In this document: positions 18,193 to 27,631 of the stretch, in pieces
How the letters are laid out: the number at the start of each line of letters is the position of its first letter
Position numbering within the stretch: position 1 is the stretch's first letter
Assembly: GCA_900100475.1 (NCBI GenBank)
Contig: FMTU01000012.1
Coordinates: 1-64,000 of the forward strand
DNA length: 64,000 nucleotides
Direction of reading: 5' to 3'
DNA from: Sphingobium faniae
GTDB taxonomy: Bacteria > Pseudomonadota > Alphaproteobacteria > Sphingomonadales > Sphingomonadaceae
The notes under the pieces: model-generated
What the model saw: only the letters and a program-made list of their open reading frames with translations
The model's database searches: none
Told to the model about the DNA's origin: nothing
Made by a program: the position numbers and the translations under genes

Positions 18193-20016
18193 ATGAGCCT
18201 GGCCCCCTTTCTGCCGCTGTTCGCGCTGGCCCAGCCGGGCGAGCCGGTGCCGCCGCCTCCGCCGGAAAACTGGCGGGAGATATTGGACGCGGACCAGCAA
18301 TTGATCGACGGCCGTCGCCGCCCCGGCTATGAAGCGCCGCTTCCCGATGCCGTCACGCAGGACAATAAGGGCGCTGTCCGCGCGCCGCCGCCCGAAGCTT
18401 TCCCGGTCGATCAGGTGCCGATCCCGGATCGCTGGCGGCTGATCGAAAGTCTGGGCGTGGTGAAGGAGCGATGGTTCGACCCCTATAGCCAGAACACGCT
18501 GAAGGGCGACCGGCCGATCGACCGCGAAAAGGTGAAATGGCTGCCGATCAAGAGGGATGACTGGTTCCTTGTCGTCAATGCGGTGAGCGACACGGTGTTG
18601 GAGCCGCGCACCTTCCCCATTCCCGTCGGGGTACAGACGACCGAGCGGCCCGGCAGCCTCGACGTGTTCGGCAAGGACGCGAGCACCGTGCTGAGCCAGA
18701 CTTTTATCGGCGGCGTGGCGCTGATCAAGGGCGCGACCGCGTTCAAGCCGCCGGACGTCGAATATCGCCTGACGCTGGCGCTCAACGTCAATCATGTGAA
18801 TGTGCCCGAACGGCGCATATTGTTCGTCGAGCCGTCCAGGCCTTCGCACCGCACCGATCATTTTCTGGGCGTGCAGGAAGCCTTTATCGACTATCATCTC
18901 GCCAATACGTCGGATCGTTATGACTTCCGGTCGATACGCGTTGGTATCCAGCCCTTTCAGTCGGATTTTCGCGGCTTCCTGTTCAATGACCAGCAACTTG
19001 GCATCCGGCTGTTCGGCAATCGCGACAATAATCGTTTTCAGTTCAATCTGGCGGCTTTCTGGCGGCTGGAGAAAGACACCAATAGCGGCCTCAATTCGGT
19101 GGTGCAGACGCCGCGCAACGACTGGGTGTTCGTCGCCAATCTCTATCGGCAGGATTTCCTGATCCCCGGCCTCACCAGCCAGATCACCGCTGTTTACAAT
19201 AGGAATCGCGAGGCCGACCGGATCGAGATCGACGATAATGGCTTTCCGGTTCGTCCGGCGCTGCTCGGCGATGTGCGGGGGCGGGAATATGATGTCGTTT
19301 ATCTCGGCTATAATGCCGATGGGCGGATTGGACGGATGAACCTGACGGCGTCGGTCTATGGCGCGCTGGGGGAGGATCGGAACAGCTTCTTCACCTCGAA
19401 ACCCGCGCAGATTCGCGCCTTTTTCGCGGCGGCGGAGGCGAGCTATGACAAGGACTGGATGCGTTTCCGCCTGTCGGGTCTCTATGCCAGCGGCGATGGC
19501 GACCCCTATGACAATCGCGAAACCGGGTTCGACGCGATCTTCGAAAATCCGGTCTTTGCGGGCGCCGACACCAGTTACTGGATCAGGCAGTCCATTCCCT
19601 TTGCCGGGGGCGGGCGCGCGATCGGGATCAACGGGCGCAACGGCATTTTGAACTCGCTGCGCTCCTCCAAGGAGCAGGGGCAGTCCAACTTCAACAATCC
19701 CGGCACGATGCTGCTGGGCGCGGGGGCGGATTTCGACCTGATGCCGGAGCTTCGTTTGTCGGCCAACGCCAATCATCTCTGGTTCCAGAATACCGCCACG
19801 CTTCAGGCGCTGCGGAATGAAGGCAGCATTCCCAGGGCGATCGGCTGGGACTTGTCGGCTGCCGCGATCTGGCGGCCCCATGCGACGCAGAATATCGTGT
19901 TCCGCCTGTCGGGCGCGACTTTGCTGCCGGGTGCGGGTTTCCGCGATCTTTTCACCAACCGCGAGGGTAACCGGAATTATTATTCGGTTCTCGCCAATCT
20001 GATCCTGAGTTATTGA
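18193..20016 (+). CDS. Probable outer-membrane beta-barrel protein
   Basis: No family is recognised with certainty. The 607-residue product has a short hydrophobic N-terminus (MSLAPFLPLFALA) with no basic residue, a Pro-rich stretch, and then from about residue 170 many amphipathic strands alternating with polar turns. It ends in a typical barrel strand (NLILSY). An in-frame TAG directly upstream fixes the start. The gene lies 3 nt after the HbpS-like lipoprotein and its stop overlaps the start of the decahaem gene. In porin-cytochrome conduits (MtrB/PCC type) a barrel is encoded beside multihaem cytochromes; this neighbourhood suggests a similar role, but no sequence similarity to MtrB is claimed. 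A general porin is the alternative. Confidence 0.65.
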   Translation: MSLAPFLPLFALAQPGEPVPPPPPENWREILDADQQLIDGRRRPGYEAPLPDAVTQDNKGAVRAPPPEAFPVDQVPIPDRWRLIESLGVVKERWFDPYSQNTLKGDRPIDREKVKWLPIKRDDWFLVVNAVSDTVLEPRTFPIPVGVQTTERPGSLDVFGKDASTVLSQTFIGGVALIKGATAFKPPDVEYRLTLALNVNHVNVPERRILFVEPSRPSHRTDHFLGVQEAFIDYHLANTSDRYDFRSIRVGIQPFQSDFRGFLFNDQQLGIRLFGNRDNNRFQFNLAAFWRLEKDTNSGLNSVVQTPRNDWVFVANLYRQDFLIPGLTSQITAVYNRNREADRIEIDDNGFPVRPALLGDVRGREYDVVYLGYNADGRIGRMNLTASVYGALGEDRNSFFTSKPAQIRAFFAAAEASYDKDWMRFRLSGLYASGDGDPYDNRETGFDAIFENPVFAGADTSYWIRQSIPFAGGGRAIGINGRNGILNSLRSSKEQGQSNFNNPGTMLLGAGADFDLMPELRLSANANHLWFQNTATLQALRNEGSIPRAIGWDLSAAAIWRPHATQNIVFRLSGATLLPGAGFRDLFTNREGNRNYYSVLANLILSY

Positions 20017-23000
20017 TGCGCCCGCTGCTCGCCCTGTTCCTGCTGATCCTCGCCGCGTTGGCGGTGCCGGTCGCGATCCTGCACGCTTCCGACGCCGAAA
20101 AGCCGGTAGAGCGGACATATGCCCTGACGCCGCCCGCGCCGATGAGCCAGACCGCCGGGCAGGTCGCGGCCAAATCGGAGGGGTGCACCAGTTGCCACGT
20201 CCGGACCGATGAGCCTTCCATGCACGCGACGCCGGCGGTGATGTTGGGCTGCACCGACTGCCATGGCGGCAATGCGGCGGTGCGGGGCGACCCCGCGCTG
20301 GGTTTCGAAGACCCCGCCTATATTGCCGCGCGGGAAAAGGCGCATGTCCTGCCGCGCTATCCCGGGAGCTGGCATTATCCCTCCTCCGCCAACCCGCAGC
20401 GGACCTATGCGCTACTCAATCGCGAAGCGCCGGAGTTCGTGCGTTTCGTCAACCCCAGCGATTATCGCGTGGCGCGGGAAGCCTGCGGTTCGTGCCACAT
20501 GCAGGTGATCGAGGCGGCGGAGCGATCGCTGATGGCGTCGGGCGCGATGCTGTGGGGCGGAGCGGCCTATAATAACGGGATCGTTCCCTATAAGAATTAT
20601 ATTTTCGGCGAAGCCTATACCCGCGACGGCAAGCCCGCGAAGATCGTTTCTCCCGGCAATCCGCCCGGCACTCTGATGGCTGAGCAGAAGGCGCGCGGCG
20701 CACTGGCCGAACTCTATCCGTTGCCGACATGGCAGGTGACGCCGCCCGGCGATGTGTTCCGCGTGTTCGAGCGGGGGGGGCGTAATATCGCGACGCAATT
20801 CCCGGAAATCGGCCTGCCCAATCCCACCGGCTCGATCCAGCGGCTGGAGGAGCCGGGCCGCCCTGATCTCAAACAGTCGAGCCGCGGCCCTGGCACGGGT
20901 CTGCGCGTGGCGATCCCCGTGCTGAACCTGCAAAAGACGCGCCTCAACGACCCCTATATGTGGTTCATGGGAACGAACGACCAACCGGGCGACTATCGCC
21001 ATTCGGGTTGTTCGGGCTGTCACGTCATCTATGCTAATGACCGCGAGCCGCGCCACAGCCTGATCTATGCCCAATATGGCCGGGACGGGCAGACCGCCAC
21101 GGTCGATCCCACCATCGCGAACAAGATGAGCCATGGCGGGTTGAAAGGCTCGCATGGCGAGGTGGACAAGCCGGATCATGCGGTCGCCGCCGTGAAGGAA
21201 AGCGGCCACCCGATCCGTCACGCTTTCACCCGCGCGATCCCGACCGCCCAATGCATGAATTGCCACATGCACCAGCCCAATATCTTCCTGAACAGCTATC
21301 TGGGCTACACCATGTGGGATTATGAATCCGATGCGGCGCTGATGTGGCCCAAGAAGCAGAAATATCCGACCGCCGCCGAAATGCACGAGACGCTGGAGCG
21401 CAATCCCGAAGGCGCGGCGCCACGCGGTAAATGGGCGGATCTGGACTTCCTGCGCAACGTCTATGACCTGAATGAGAAGGCCAAGGATACGCAGTTCGCC
21501 GATTATCACGGCCATGGCTGGAACTTCCGCGGCGTCTTCAAGCGTGACCGCGAGGGCAATCTGCTCGATGCCGATGGCAAGATCGTTTCTCCCGACGACC
21601 CGGAAAAATGGCGCAGGAAGGGAGAGGGCAAGTTCGTCCAGCCCGGCGTCAATCCGGGCAAGACCGTGCACCTCATGGACATTCACGCCGAAAAGGGCCT
21701 GCAATGCGTCGATTGCCATTTCGCGCAGGACAGCCATGGCAACGGGTTCATCTATGGAGAGGTCGCGAACGCGATCGAGATCGGCTGCAAGGACTGCCAC
21801 GGTACGGCCGACGCTTATCCGACGTTGCTGACATCCGGCCCGGCGGCGCCGCCCAAGGGGACGAACCTTGCTCTGCTGCGCAACCCGGACGGCAAGCGGC
21901 GCTTTGAATGGTTCTACGACGCGGGTGGCAAGCGGCGGCTGATTCAGCGGTCGATTGTCGATCCGAACCTTGAATGGGAAATGTCGTTGGTGAAGGACGC
22001 GGTCGATCCGGCCAATCCCCACTTCAACGCCAAGGCGGCGCGGGCCAAGCTGATGAGCCGGTCGGGCGCGGAGGATGGCAGCTTTGCTTTCGGCCCCGGC
22101 GTCGCGAAGGCGGACCGGGCCCATAATGACGAGAATATGACCTGCTTCACCTGTCACCTTAGCTGGACGACGAGTTGCGGCGGCTGCCATCTGCCGATCG
22201 AGGCGAACTGGAAGACGACGCTCCACCATTATGATGGAGAAGAATCGCGCAACTTCGCGACCTACAACCCGCAGGTGGCGCGGGACGAAATGTTCCAGCT
22301 CGGCAAGCATATGACGACCAAGGGCAATGCCACCGCCCCGGTCCGCTCGACCTCCGCGCTGGTCCTGTCCTCGACCAATATCAATCGCGAGCGCATCTAT
22401 ATTCAGCAGCCGCCGGTGTCGGGCATCGGCTTTTCGTCCCAGGCCTTCGCGCCCCATTTCCCGCATACGGTGCGCAAGACCGAGACGAAGACCTGTTCCG
22501 ACTGCCATTTGTCCGCACAGGACGATAATAATGCGATCATGTCGCAACTGCTGCTGCTCGGCACCAATTTCGTGAATTTCGTGGGGCTGAACGCCTGGAC
22601 CGGGCTTGAGGGCGGGTTCGAGGCGATCCGCGTTACCGAATGGGATGAACCGCAGGCGGTGATCGGCAGCTATCTCCAGAAATATGCCTATCCCGATTAT
22701 TGGAAGCTGCATGTCGAGCAGAACAAGCGGGAGCTGAAGAACTGGGTGCGCGGCAAGACCTTTGACAAGAAGGCTTCGGGCGAAACCCATGCTGTCGAAG
22801 AGTTCCGCAATGTCGTGAAGGGCACGGCGGATCGGGTCGGCTGCCTGCAACTGCGCGGCGAATATATGTATGTGGCCGAAGGGAAGGGGGGCTTTCGCGT
22901 CTATGACGTCGCTTCTATCGCCAACAAGGGCTTTTCCGAGCCGATCGTGAGCGGACCTTTCTCGAAGCTGGGCCACAATACGGGCATTCGCACGAAGAAC

Positions 23001-23993
23001 GCCACCTGCATGGCGCTGGCGACCAACCAGCCGATCAACCCGCTGCGTAACACGGTGGAACTGCGGGAGATCAATCAGGAACAGCCCTTCCTGCCCATTT
23101 ACAGCTACGCGGCGGTGACGGACAGCGTCGAGGGCCTCATCATGGTCAATATCGAGACTATGGGCGATGGTGAGTTTCGCAACAATTTCCTCAAACGCGC
23201 CGTCACTTGGAACCCGGATGGGGTGCTGAACGGGGCGCGGCATATCCATCTGGCGGGGCAGATTGCTTATATCGTCGCCGATGTCGGGCTGGTGGTGGTG
23301 GACCTTGCCGATCCGCTGCGTCCGCGCCTTGCCGCCGTGCGGCCGCTCAAGGACGCGCGGGCGAGTGCGATTCAGTTCCGCTATCTCTGGGTGACGGATG
23401 CCGAGGGGCTGAAGCTGTTCGATGTGACGCGCCTTGCCGACCCGGTGGCGGTGCCGTCCGCGACCGTGCCACTGGCCGATGCGCGGCGCATCTATCTGGC
23501 GCGCACCTATGCCTATGTCGCGGCCAAGGCGGAGGGGCTGGCGATCATCAACATCACCAATCCGCTAAAGCCGAGCATCTACAGGAAAGAGTCGTTCGGC
23601 GGGCAGATGACCGATGTGGAGGATGTGATCGTCGCTTCGACCAATGCGTCGCTGTTCGCTTATGTCGCGGATGGACGGGCGGGCATGAAGGTGATTCAGC
23701 TTACCAGCCCGGCGAGCCAGCCCAATTTCTACGGCTTCTCACCGGCTCCCATGCCGGAACTGATCGCCTGGGCGCGGACGCCTTCTCCGGCATTGTCGCT
23801 GTCCAAGGGGCTGGACCGCGACCGGGCAGTGGACGAAACGGGTGGGCAGATCGCGGTGTTCGGGCGGCTCGGCTCGCGGCCCTTCACCCGGTTGGAGATG
23901 GAGCGGCTGTTCCTGACGTCGAAGGGGATACCCTATAAGGTCAGCGACGAGACGGACATGAAGGGCTGGCGACCGCCGCTGACATTGCATTAG
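20016..23993 (+). CDS. Decahaem cytochrome c with C-terminal LVIVD-type propeller
   Basis: The 1326-residue product has a signal peptide (about 1-24) and ten CxxCH motifs between Cys57 and His831: CTSCH, CTDCH, CGSCH, CSGCH, CMNCH, CVDCH, CKDCH, CFTCH, CGGCH and CSDCH. From about residue 930 to 1240 there are repeated beta units with YVA/YVV...GL.V.D or I.NI..P patterns, as in LVIVD-repeat beta-propellers. The ATG at 20016 overlaps the TGA of the barrel gene by 1 nt. It is probably a large periplasmic or surface electron carrier or reductase whose propeller offers a docking surface. It is the last gene of the plus-strand run and converges on the minus-strand redox operon. Substrate unknown. 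Confidence 0.88.
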   Translation: MRPLLALFLLILAALAVPVAILHASDAEKPVERTYALTPPAPMSQTAGQVAAKSEGCTSCHVRTDEPSMHATPAVMLGCTDCHGGNAAVRGDPALGFEDPAYIAAREKAHVLPRYPGSWHYPSSANPQRTYALLNREAPEFVRFVNPSDYRVAREACGSCHMQVIEAAERSLMASGAMLWGGAAYNNGIVPYKNYIFGEAYTRDGKPAKIVSPGNPPGTLMAEQKARGALAELYPLPTWQVTPPGDVFRVFERGGRNIATQFPEIGLPNPTGSIQRLEEPGRPDLKQSSRGPGTGLRVAIPVLNLQKTRLNDPYMWFMGTNDQPGDYRHSGCSGCHVIYANDREPRHSLIYAQYGRDGQTATVDPTIANKMSHGGLKGSHGEVDKPDHAVAAVKESGHPIRHAFTRAIPTAQCMNCHMHQPNIFLNSYLGYTMWDYESDAALMWPKKQKYPTAAEMHETLERNPEGAAPRGKWADLDFLRNVYDLNEKAKDTQFADYHGHGWNFRGVFKRDREGNLLDADGKIVSPDDPEKWRRKGEGKFVQPGVNPGKTVHLMDIHAEKGLQCVDCHFAQDSHGNGFIYGEVANAIEIGCKDCHGTADAYPTLLTSGPAAPPKGTNLALLRNPDGKRRFEWFYDAGGKRRLIQRSIVDPNLEWEMSLVKDAVDPANPHFNAKAARAKLMSRSGAEDGSFAFGPGVAKADRAHNDENMTCFTCHLSWTTSCGGCHLPIEANWKTTLHHYDGEESRNFATYNPQVARDEMFQLGKHMTTKGNATAPVRSTSALVLSSTNINRERIYIQQPPVSGIGFSSQAFAPHFPHTVRKTETKTCSDCHLSAQDDNNAIMSQLLLLGTNFVNFVGLNAWTGLEGGFEAIRVTEWDEPQAVIGSYLQKYAYPDYWKLHVEQNKRELKNWVRGKTFDKKASGETHAVEEFRNVVKGTADRVGCLQLRGEYMYVAEGKGGFRVYDVASIANKGFSEPIVSGPFSKLGHNTGIRTKNATCMALATNQPINPLRNTVELREINQEQPFLPIYSYAAVTDSVEGLIMVNIETMGDGEFRNNFLKRAVTWNPDGVLNGARHIHLAGQIAYIVADVGLVVVDLADPLRPRLAAVRPLKDARASAIQFRYLWVTDAEGLKLFDVTRLADPVAVPSATVPLADARRIYLARTYAYVAAKAEGLAIINITNPLKPSIYRKESFGGQMTDVEDVIVASTNASLFAYVADGRAGMKVIQLTSPASQPNFYGFSPAPMPELIAWARTPSPALSLSKGLDRDRAVDETGGQIAVFGRLGSRPFTRLEMERLFLTSKGIPYKVSDETDMKGWRPPLTLH

Positions 23994-24083
23994 AAAATGG
24001 TTGGCTGGTTTCGGCCAGAGGCGGACCTGGGCGAAGTTGGATGACGGGTGGAGGGGAAGCGCCGCGCGCATATTCCTCGCCTT
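23994..24083. other. Convergent intergenic spacer
   Basis: Ninety bases separate the two convergent redox operons. There is a small stem (CTGG/CCAG near 24004-24019) but no convincing T-tract terminator on either strand. Confidence 0.4.
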
Positions 24084-24932
24084 TCAGGCAGGCCGTTCGT
24101 CGATCATCATGCGCACCATCGGCTGCATCCTTGCGTCGAACTTCGCCAGCGTGGGATGGTCGCCCGCCGTCTCGAAATGGGTGACGAGGCCGTGCTGCGT
24201 CCAGCGGTGCAGTGCGAAGGCGGGCGGGTCGGCGACGATCATCGGGCGCTCGTCGGGCGATTGCGGGTTGATGGGTCGCAGATCCAGCGCGAGTTGCGGC
24301 GCGGTAGATGAGCAGATGGCGATGGTCGTGCCGTTCCATGGCGCGGCGATCGCGCGGTGGATGTGGCCGCAGAGGATCGCCTGAACATTGGTCCGGTTCG
24401 CTATGGCCGCCGCAAAACGCGTCACCCACGGCTCTTCGGGATGGGTGTTCATCCAGTCGATGCCGACTTCGACCGGGGGATGGTGCATGACGATCAGCGT
24501 GGGCGTGGCGGCCTCCTCGTCCAGCCGGGCGTTCAGCCACGCCGCGCGGCGTTCGCAAAATGCGCCGCCATGGCGGTCCGGCTCCAGCGTATCGAGCATG
24601 ATGATCCGCCGGCCTTCCAGCGCGATGACATAGTGGACGAAGCCATCTTCCTGGCCGATATGCGGGAAGTGGGCGGCGAAATTGGCCCGGTCGTCATGAT
24701 TGCCCACACAGGGCCAGACCGGGAAAGCGCACTGGCCGAAAGCATCCGCAAGGCGGCGGTAGCTGTCCGCGTCGCCCCGGTCGGTCAGGTCGCCGGTCGC
24801 CAGCAGCAGGTCCGGCCGGTTCGGGCCGTCATGCAGAGTGCGCAACACCTGATCCAGCCGCTGGCGGTTGAACTCGGCGGGGTTGTCGGGATCGAACCCG
24901 AGATGGATATCCGTGACCTGTGCGATCAGCAT
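24084..24932 (-). CDS. Icc/CpdA-like cyclic-nucleotide phosphodiesterase
   Basis: This 282-residue metallophosphoesterase has the full set of dimetal motifs: DIHLG near residue 8, GDLTDRG near 46, GNHDDR near 76, a central MHHPP and CGHIH. This pattern matches the Icc/CpdA group, whose best-known members hydrolyse cAMP to AMP in the cytoplasm; some relatives act on other phosphoesters. There is no signal peptide. The ATG at 24932 follows the stop of the FHA-decahaem cytochrome gene by 4 nt, with a GGGGGG/GAGG site, so it is the last gene of the minus-strand redox operon. Sharing an operon with a two-CNB flavoprotein makes a cyclic-nucleotide substrate likely. Confidence 0.82.
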   Translation of the reverse strand: MLIAQVTDIHLGFDPDNPAEFNRQRLDQVLRTLHDGPNRPDLLLATGDLTDRGDADSYRRLADAFGQCAFPVWPCVGNHDDRANFAAHFPHIGQEDGFVHYVIALEGRRIIMLDTLEPDRHGGAFCERRAAWLNARLDEEAATPTLIVMHHPPVEVGIDWMNTHPEEPWVTRFAAAIANRTNVQAILCGHIHRAIAAPWNGTTIAICSSTAPQLALDLRPINPQSPDERPMIVADPPAFALHRWTQHGLVTHFETAGDHPTLAKFDARMQPMVRMMIDERPA

Positions 24933-24936
24933 GGCC

Positions 24937-26748
24937 TCATTCCCCCCTTATATTCCGCGGCAGGACTACCTTGTCCCTCTTGGCCGAGCGATCGGCGGGC
25001 ATCCATGGCGCCCCATCGCCACTATGATAGCTGTGGCACATGGCGCAGCCCGACGGCACATCGGCCGCGGACTTCTCCCCGCCATGGCAGGTGCGGCAAC
25101 TGTCGATGCCCGGCAGCAGCAACTGTTTCGCATCATGCGACTTTGGCGCGGCGTGGCAGCTTTCGCATGTTTCGGTGCGGTGCGCGGCGTGGTCGAACCA
25201 GCCGTTCATCATATAGCGCATCGGCTGGTGCACCGGCAGTACCTGCCAATCGGCATTGCCATTGGCGCCGGGTGGCGTGACTGTGTGGCAGTCATAACAG
25301 GCGCCGCCCTTTGAAAAGACCGCCCTGATCGCCTCGTCCGCGCGGGAAGGCCGCGTTGCGACCGCGCCGAAATAAGCGTGATAGACCTGCCCTTGCGCAT
25401 AATCGCCGGGGCGCCGGCGCGCCATGCCGCCCAGAGCGATCGGCCGGGTGGGGCCGGACGAGCGGTAATAGGCGCGCAGGTCCGCGATCACCTGATCGGG
25501 CTGGCCATGGCGCAGCCTTCGCACCGTGCCGCCGATCGTCTCGAAGGCGAGGCTGTGACACATCTGGCAGTCGCGCTCCATATTCACCGGCAGGAAGCGG
25601 ACGCCATCGGCGGTCGGCTTATGACAATCCTTGCAGGCGAGCGCATCGCCAAAGCCGGTTTGCGTCTTCATCGACCGCGCCATTTGGGCGACGCCGCCGG
25701 TTGCGGACAGGTGGATGTCGTGCGGGAATTTCAGGCCGCTGTCGTCGCTGGGCCTGGCGTCGAGCGACATGCGGGCAAAGCGCGGATGCTCGCCCGGCAC
25801 GGTCTGGACCAGTGGTGAAAATTGCGGATGGCTGGTGCCGAAATCGGCGGCATTGCCGAGCTTCGTGTCCTTCAGCCGGTCCTTCAGCGTGCCGTGGCAA
25901 TCGGTGCAGAAGGCTTGCGGCGCGGGCTGCATCGGCCCGGCGCCTTCATGCTCGCGATGGCAGTCGACGCAGGCGCCTTCGGGCGGTTTGCCGAATGTGG
26001 CGGCAACATGATTGAGAAACTGACCGCCCAAACCCGGTTTGGCGCGCGCCATGGCGATGCGGGTGGCGGGCGCATGGTCGTGGACATCCTTGTGGCAGGT
26101 CTGGCAGGCGGAATCGCGAACCGAGACGAACGCTTTCTGGTGGCAGGTTTCGCAGCGCCCTTCGAGCGCATGATGCGCCTGGCTGAGCGGCCCGGAGGAC
26201 CAGGCCTTGTCGCCTCTCACCCTATAGATGTCGCGGCTATCCCCGGTCGGGCGGTTGGCATAGCTCCAGATCGGGATGGCGAGGAAGCCGATCAGGATCA
26301 CAAGCGCCATGGCCCATGCCGTCAGCCGCTTGCCCGGCGCCAGGCCGCGCAGGGAGAAGACTCTGGCCTCATCCTTGTCTTCCGAAGCCTCGGACACGGC
26401 ATCAATGCGGCGGATCGAGAGGATGGCGGCGCCATCCTCCCCCTGCGACACGGTGATGCGATGGCCGCCAAAGCGCAGTTCCGCGCCTTTGGCCACGTCG
26501 ATCTCGGCGGAGCGGACCGTGCGGCCATCCAGCCCGAAGCCCAGCGTCCCGGTGGCGCGGACGCGGATGGTGCGCGCGTCGACCTGCTCGATCCGGGCAT
26601 GATCCGGCTCCAGCGCGAGGTCGGGGAGGGCAATGTCATTTTCCGCCGCGCGGCCGAGGATCAGTTGCGGCTTTTCCATCGTGGCTGCGCGGACGATTTC
26701 GCGGCCATCGGCGGTGAGGCTGATCTGACGGATAAGGAAGCTGATCAC
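24937..26748 (-). CDS. FHA domain-TM-decahaem cytochrome c fusion
   Basis: The 603-residue product has an FHA-like domain at about 1-105, a linker, one transmembrane helix at about 143-163, and a periplasmic part with ten CxxCH motifs from Cys199 to the C-terminal CAMCH. These are CETCH, CQTCH, CVDCH, CTDCH, CKDCH, CQMCH, CYDCH, CESCH, CRTCH and CAMCH. FHA domains bind phosphothreonine; here Gly32-Arg33 and His50 are kept, but the usual Ser before the His is Glu47, so binding may be altered. The topology places FHA in the cytoplasm and haems in the periplasm. GTG at 26748 starts 4 nt after the stop of the b-type cytochrome gene, so the genes are coupled. It probably accepts electrons from that protein. 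Confidence 0.87.
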   Translation of the reverse strand: MISFLIRQISLTADGREIVRAATMEKPQLILGRAAENDIALPDLALEPDHARIEQVDARTIRVRATGTLGFGLDGRTVRSAEIDVAKGAELRFGGHRITVSQGEDGAAILSIRRIDAVSEASEDKDEARVFSLRGLAPGKRLTAWAMALVILIGFLAIPIWSYANRPTGDSRDIYRVRGDKAWSSGPLSQAHHALEGRCETCHQKAFVSVRDSACQTCHKDVHDHAPATRIAMARAKPGLGGQFLNHVAATFGKPPEGACVDCHREHEGAGPMQPAPQAFCTDCHGTLKDRLKDTKLGNAADFGTSHPQFSPLVQTVPGEHPRFARMSLDARPSDDSGLKFPHDIHLSATGGVAQMARSMKTQTGFGDALACKDCHKPTADGVRFLPVNMERDCQMCHSLAFETIGGTVRRLRHGQPDQVIADLRAYYRSSGPTRPIALGGMARRRPGDYAQGQVYHAYFGAVATRPSRADEAIRAVFSKGGACYDCHTVTPPGANGNADWQVLPVHQPMRYMMNGWFDHAAHRTETCESCHAAPKSHDAKQLLLPGIDSCRTCHGGEKSAADVPSGCAMCHSYHSGDGAPWMPADRSAKRDKVVLPRNIRGE

Positions 26749-26752
26749 ATGC

Positions 26753-27631
26753 TCACCAGTAGAAGAAGACGCTGACGATATGCGCGGTCAGTGCGGCCAG
26801 CAGGGCAAAGGTGGCGGGCACATGGACATAGAGCCAGATTTCCAGCAGCGCCTTCAGCTTCAGATGCCGCCGCAACCGCGCCAGCATCGCCTGCTTGCGT
26901 TCCAGCAGCGCGTCGATCCGCTCCAGCGGCTCGTTCCCGGTATCGGACTGGGTTCCGGTTCCGTGGCGCAGTGCCGCTTGCGCCTTTGCCGTGGCGCAGC
27001 GTGGATAGCGGCCTGACAGGCGGTTGAGCAGGTGGCCGCCGAAAGGGTTCTGTTCCAGCGATTGCCGCACCAGAGCGGCTTGACCCTGGGGCAAGGGCTG
27101 GGCGGCGTCGTGCAGTTGCCGGTCGATGGCGCGCACGGCGTCGAGCATCTGCCCCTGCGTCATTTCCGCGCGGTTGTTGCTGAGCGCGGCGGGCAGCGTC
27201 GCATAGACGGTGATGCCGAAAATGCCCGACAGGATCACCAGCATCATCAATGCATAAGCCAGCGTATGCACGTTCCAGCCGAGCTGGAAGCCGGTGTGCA
27301 GCGTGGCGATGACGATCAGGCCAAGGCCCAGATAGACATGGGCGGAGGTCCAGGCCTTGAGCGACCAGCGCCCCGGCGTCATCGCCCGCTTGCGCAGGCC
27401 CAGCAGCGTCAGCCACAGGATCAGCAGCACGCCGACCGTGCCCATCGTATAGCCATACCAACTGCCGCCATTATGATGCGGCGTGACGTCGACCAACATA
27501 TAGCTGGCGATGGACAACAGGCAGACCAGCATCGCGACCTTCAGCCAGCGGAACCTCGCATGGCGCAGGAAACCGTCATGCAGCACTTCGCCTTTGGCGC
27601 GGCGGGCGCGAAAGGGCGCGCGCGTCGCCAT
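26753..27631 (-). CDS. Membrane protein with paired His, putative dihaem cytochrome b
   Basis: This 292-residue protein has about five membrane helices: roughly 31-50, 58-80, 92-113, 122-146 and 267-291. His98 and His112 lie in the third helix, and His270 and His284 in the last. Both pairs are spaced 14 residues, as expected for two bis-His b haems spanning a membrane. A cytoplasmic loop of about 115 residues lies between helices four and five. Its start overlaps the stop of the flavoprotein/ferredoxin gene by 1 nt. The arrangement resembles a FdnI/HybB-type role: taking electrons from a four-cluster Fe-S protein and passing them to quinone or to periplasmic haems. I infer the haem ligation from pattern only. 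Confidence 0.72.
   Translation of the reverse strand: MATRAPFRARRAKGEVLHDGFLRHARFRWLKVAMLVCLLSIASYMLVDVTPHHNGGSWYGYTMGTVGVLLILWLTLLGLRKRAMTPGRWSLKAWTSAHVYLGLGLIVIATLHTGFQLGWNVHTLAYALMMLVILSGIFGITVYATLPAALSNNRAEMTQGQMLDAVRAIDRQLHDAAQPLPQGQAALVRQSLEQNPFGGHLLNRLSGRYPRCATAKAQAALRHGTGTQSDTGNEPLERIDALLERKQAMLARLRRHLKLKALLEIWLYVHVPATFALLAALTAHIVSVFFYW

Noticed and set aside
20412..23249. Minus-strand frame of 945 codons opposite the decahaem gene
   Set aside because: The plus strand carries ten CxxCH motifs in one frame; the antisense product has no recognisable motif.
24937..26748. FHA-decahaem fusion as an annotation join of two genes
   Set aside because: The frame is continuous with no internal start needed, and a single membrane helix lies between the domains in the expected place, so a real fusion is more likely.
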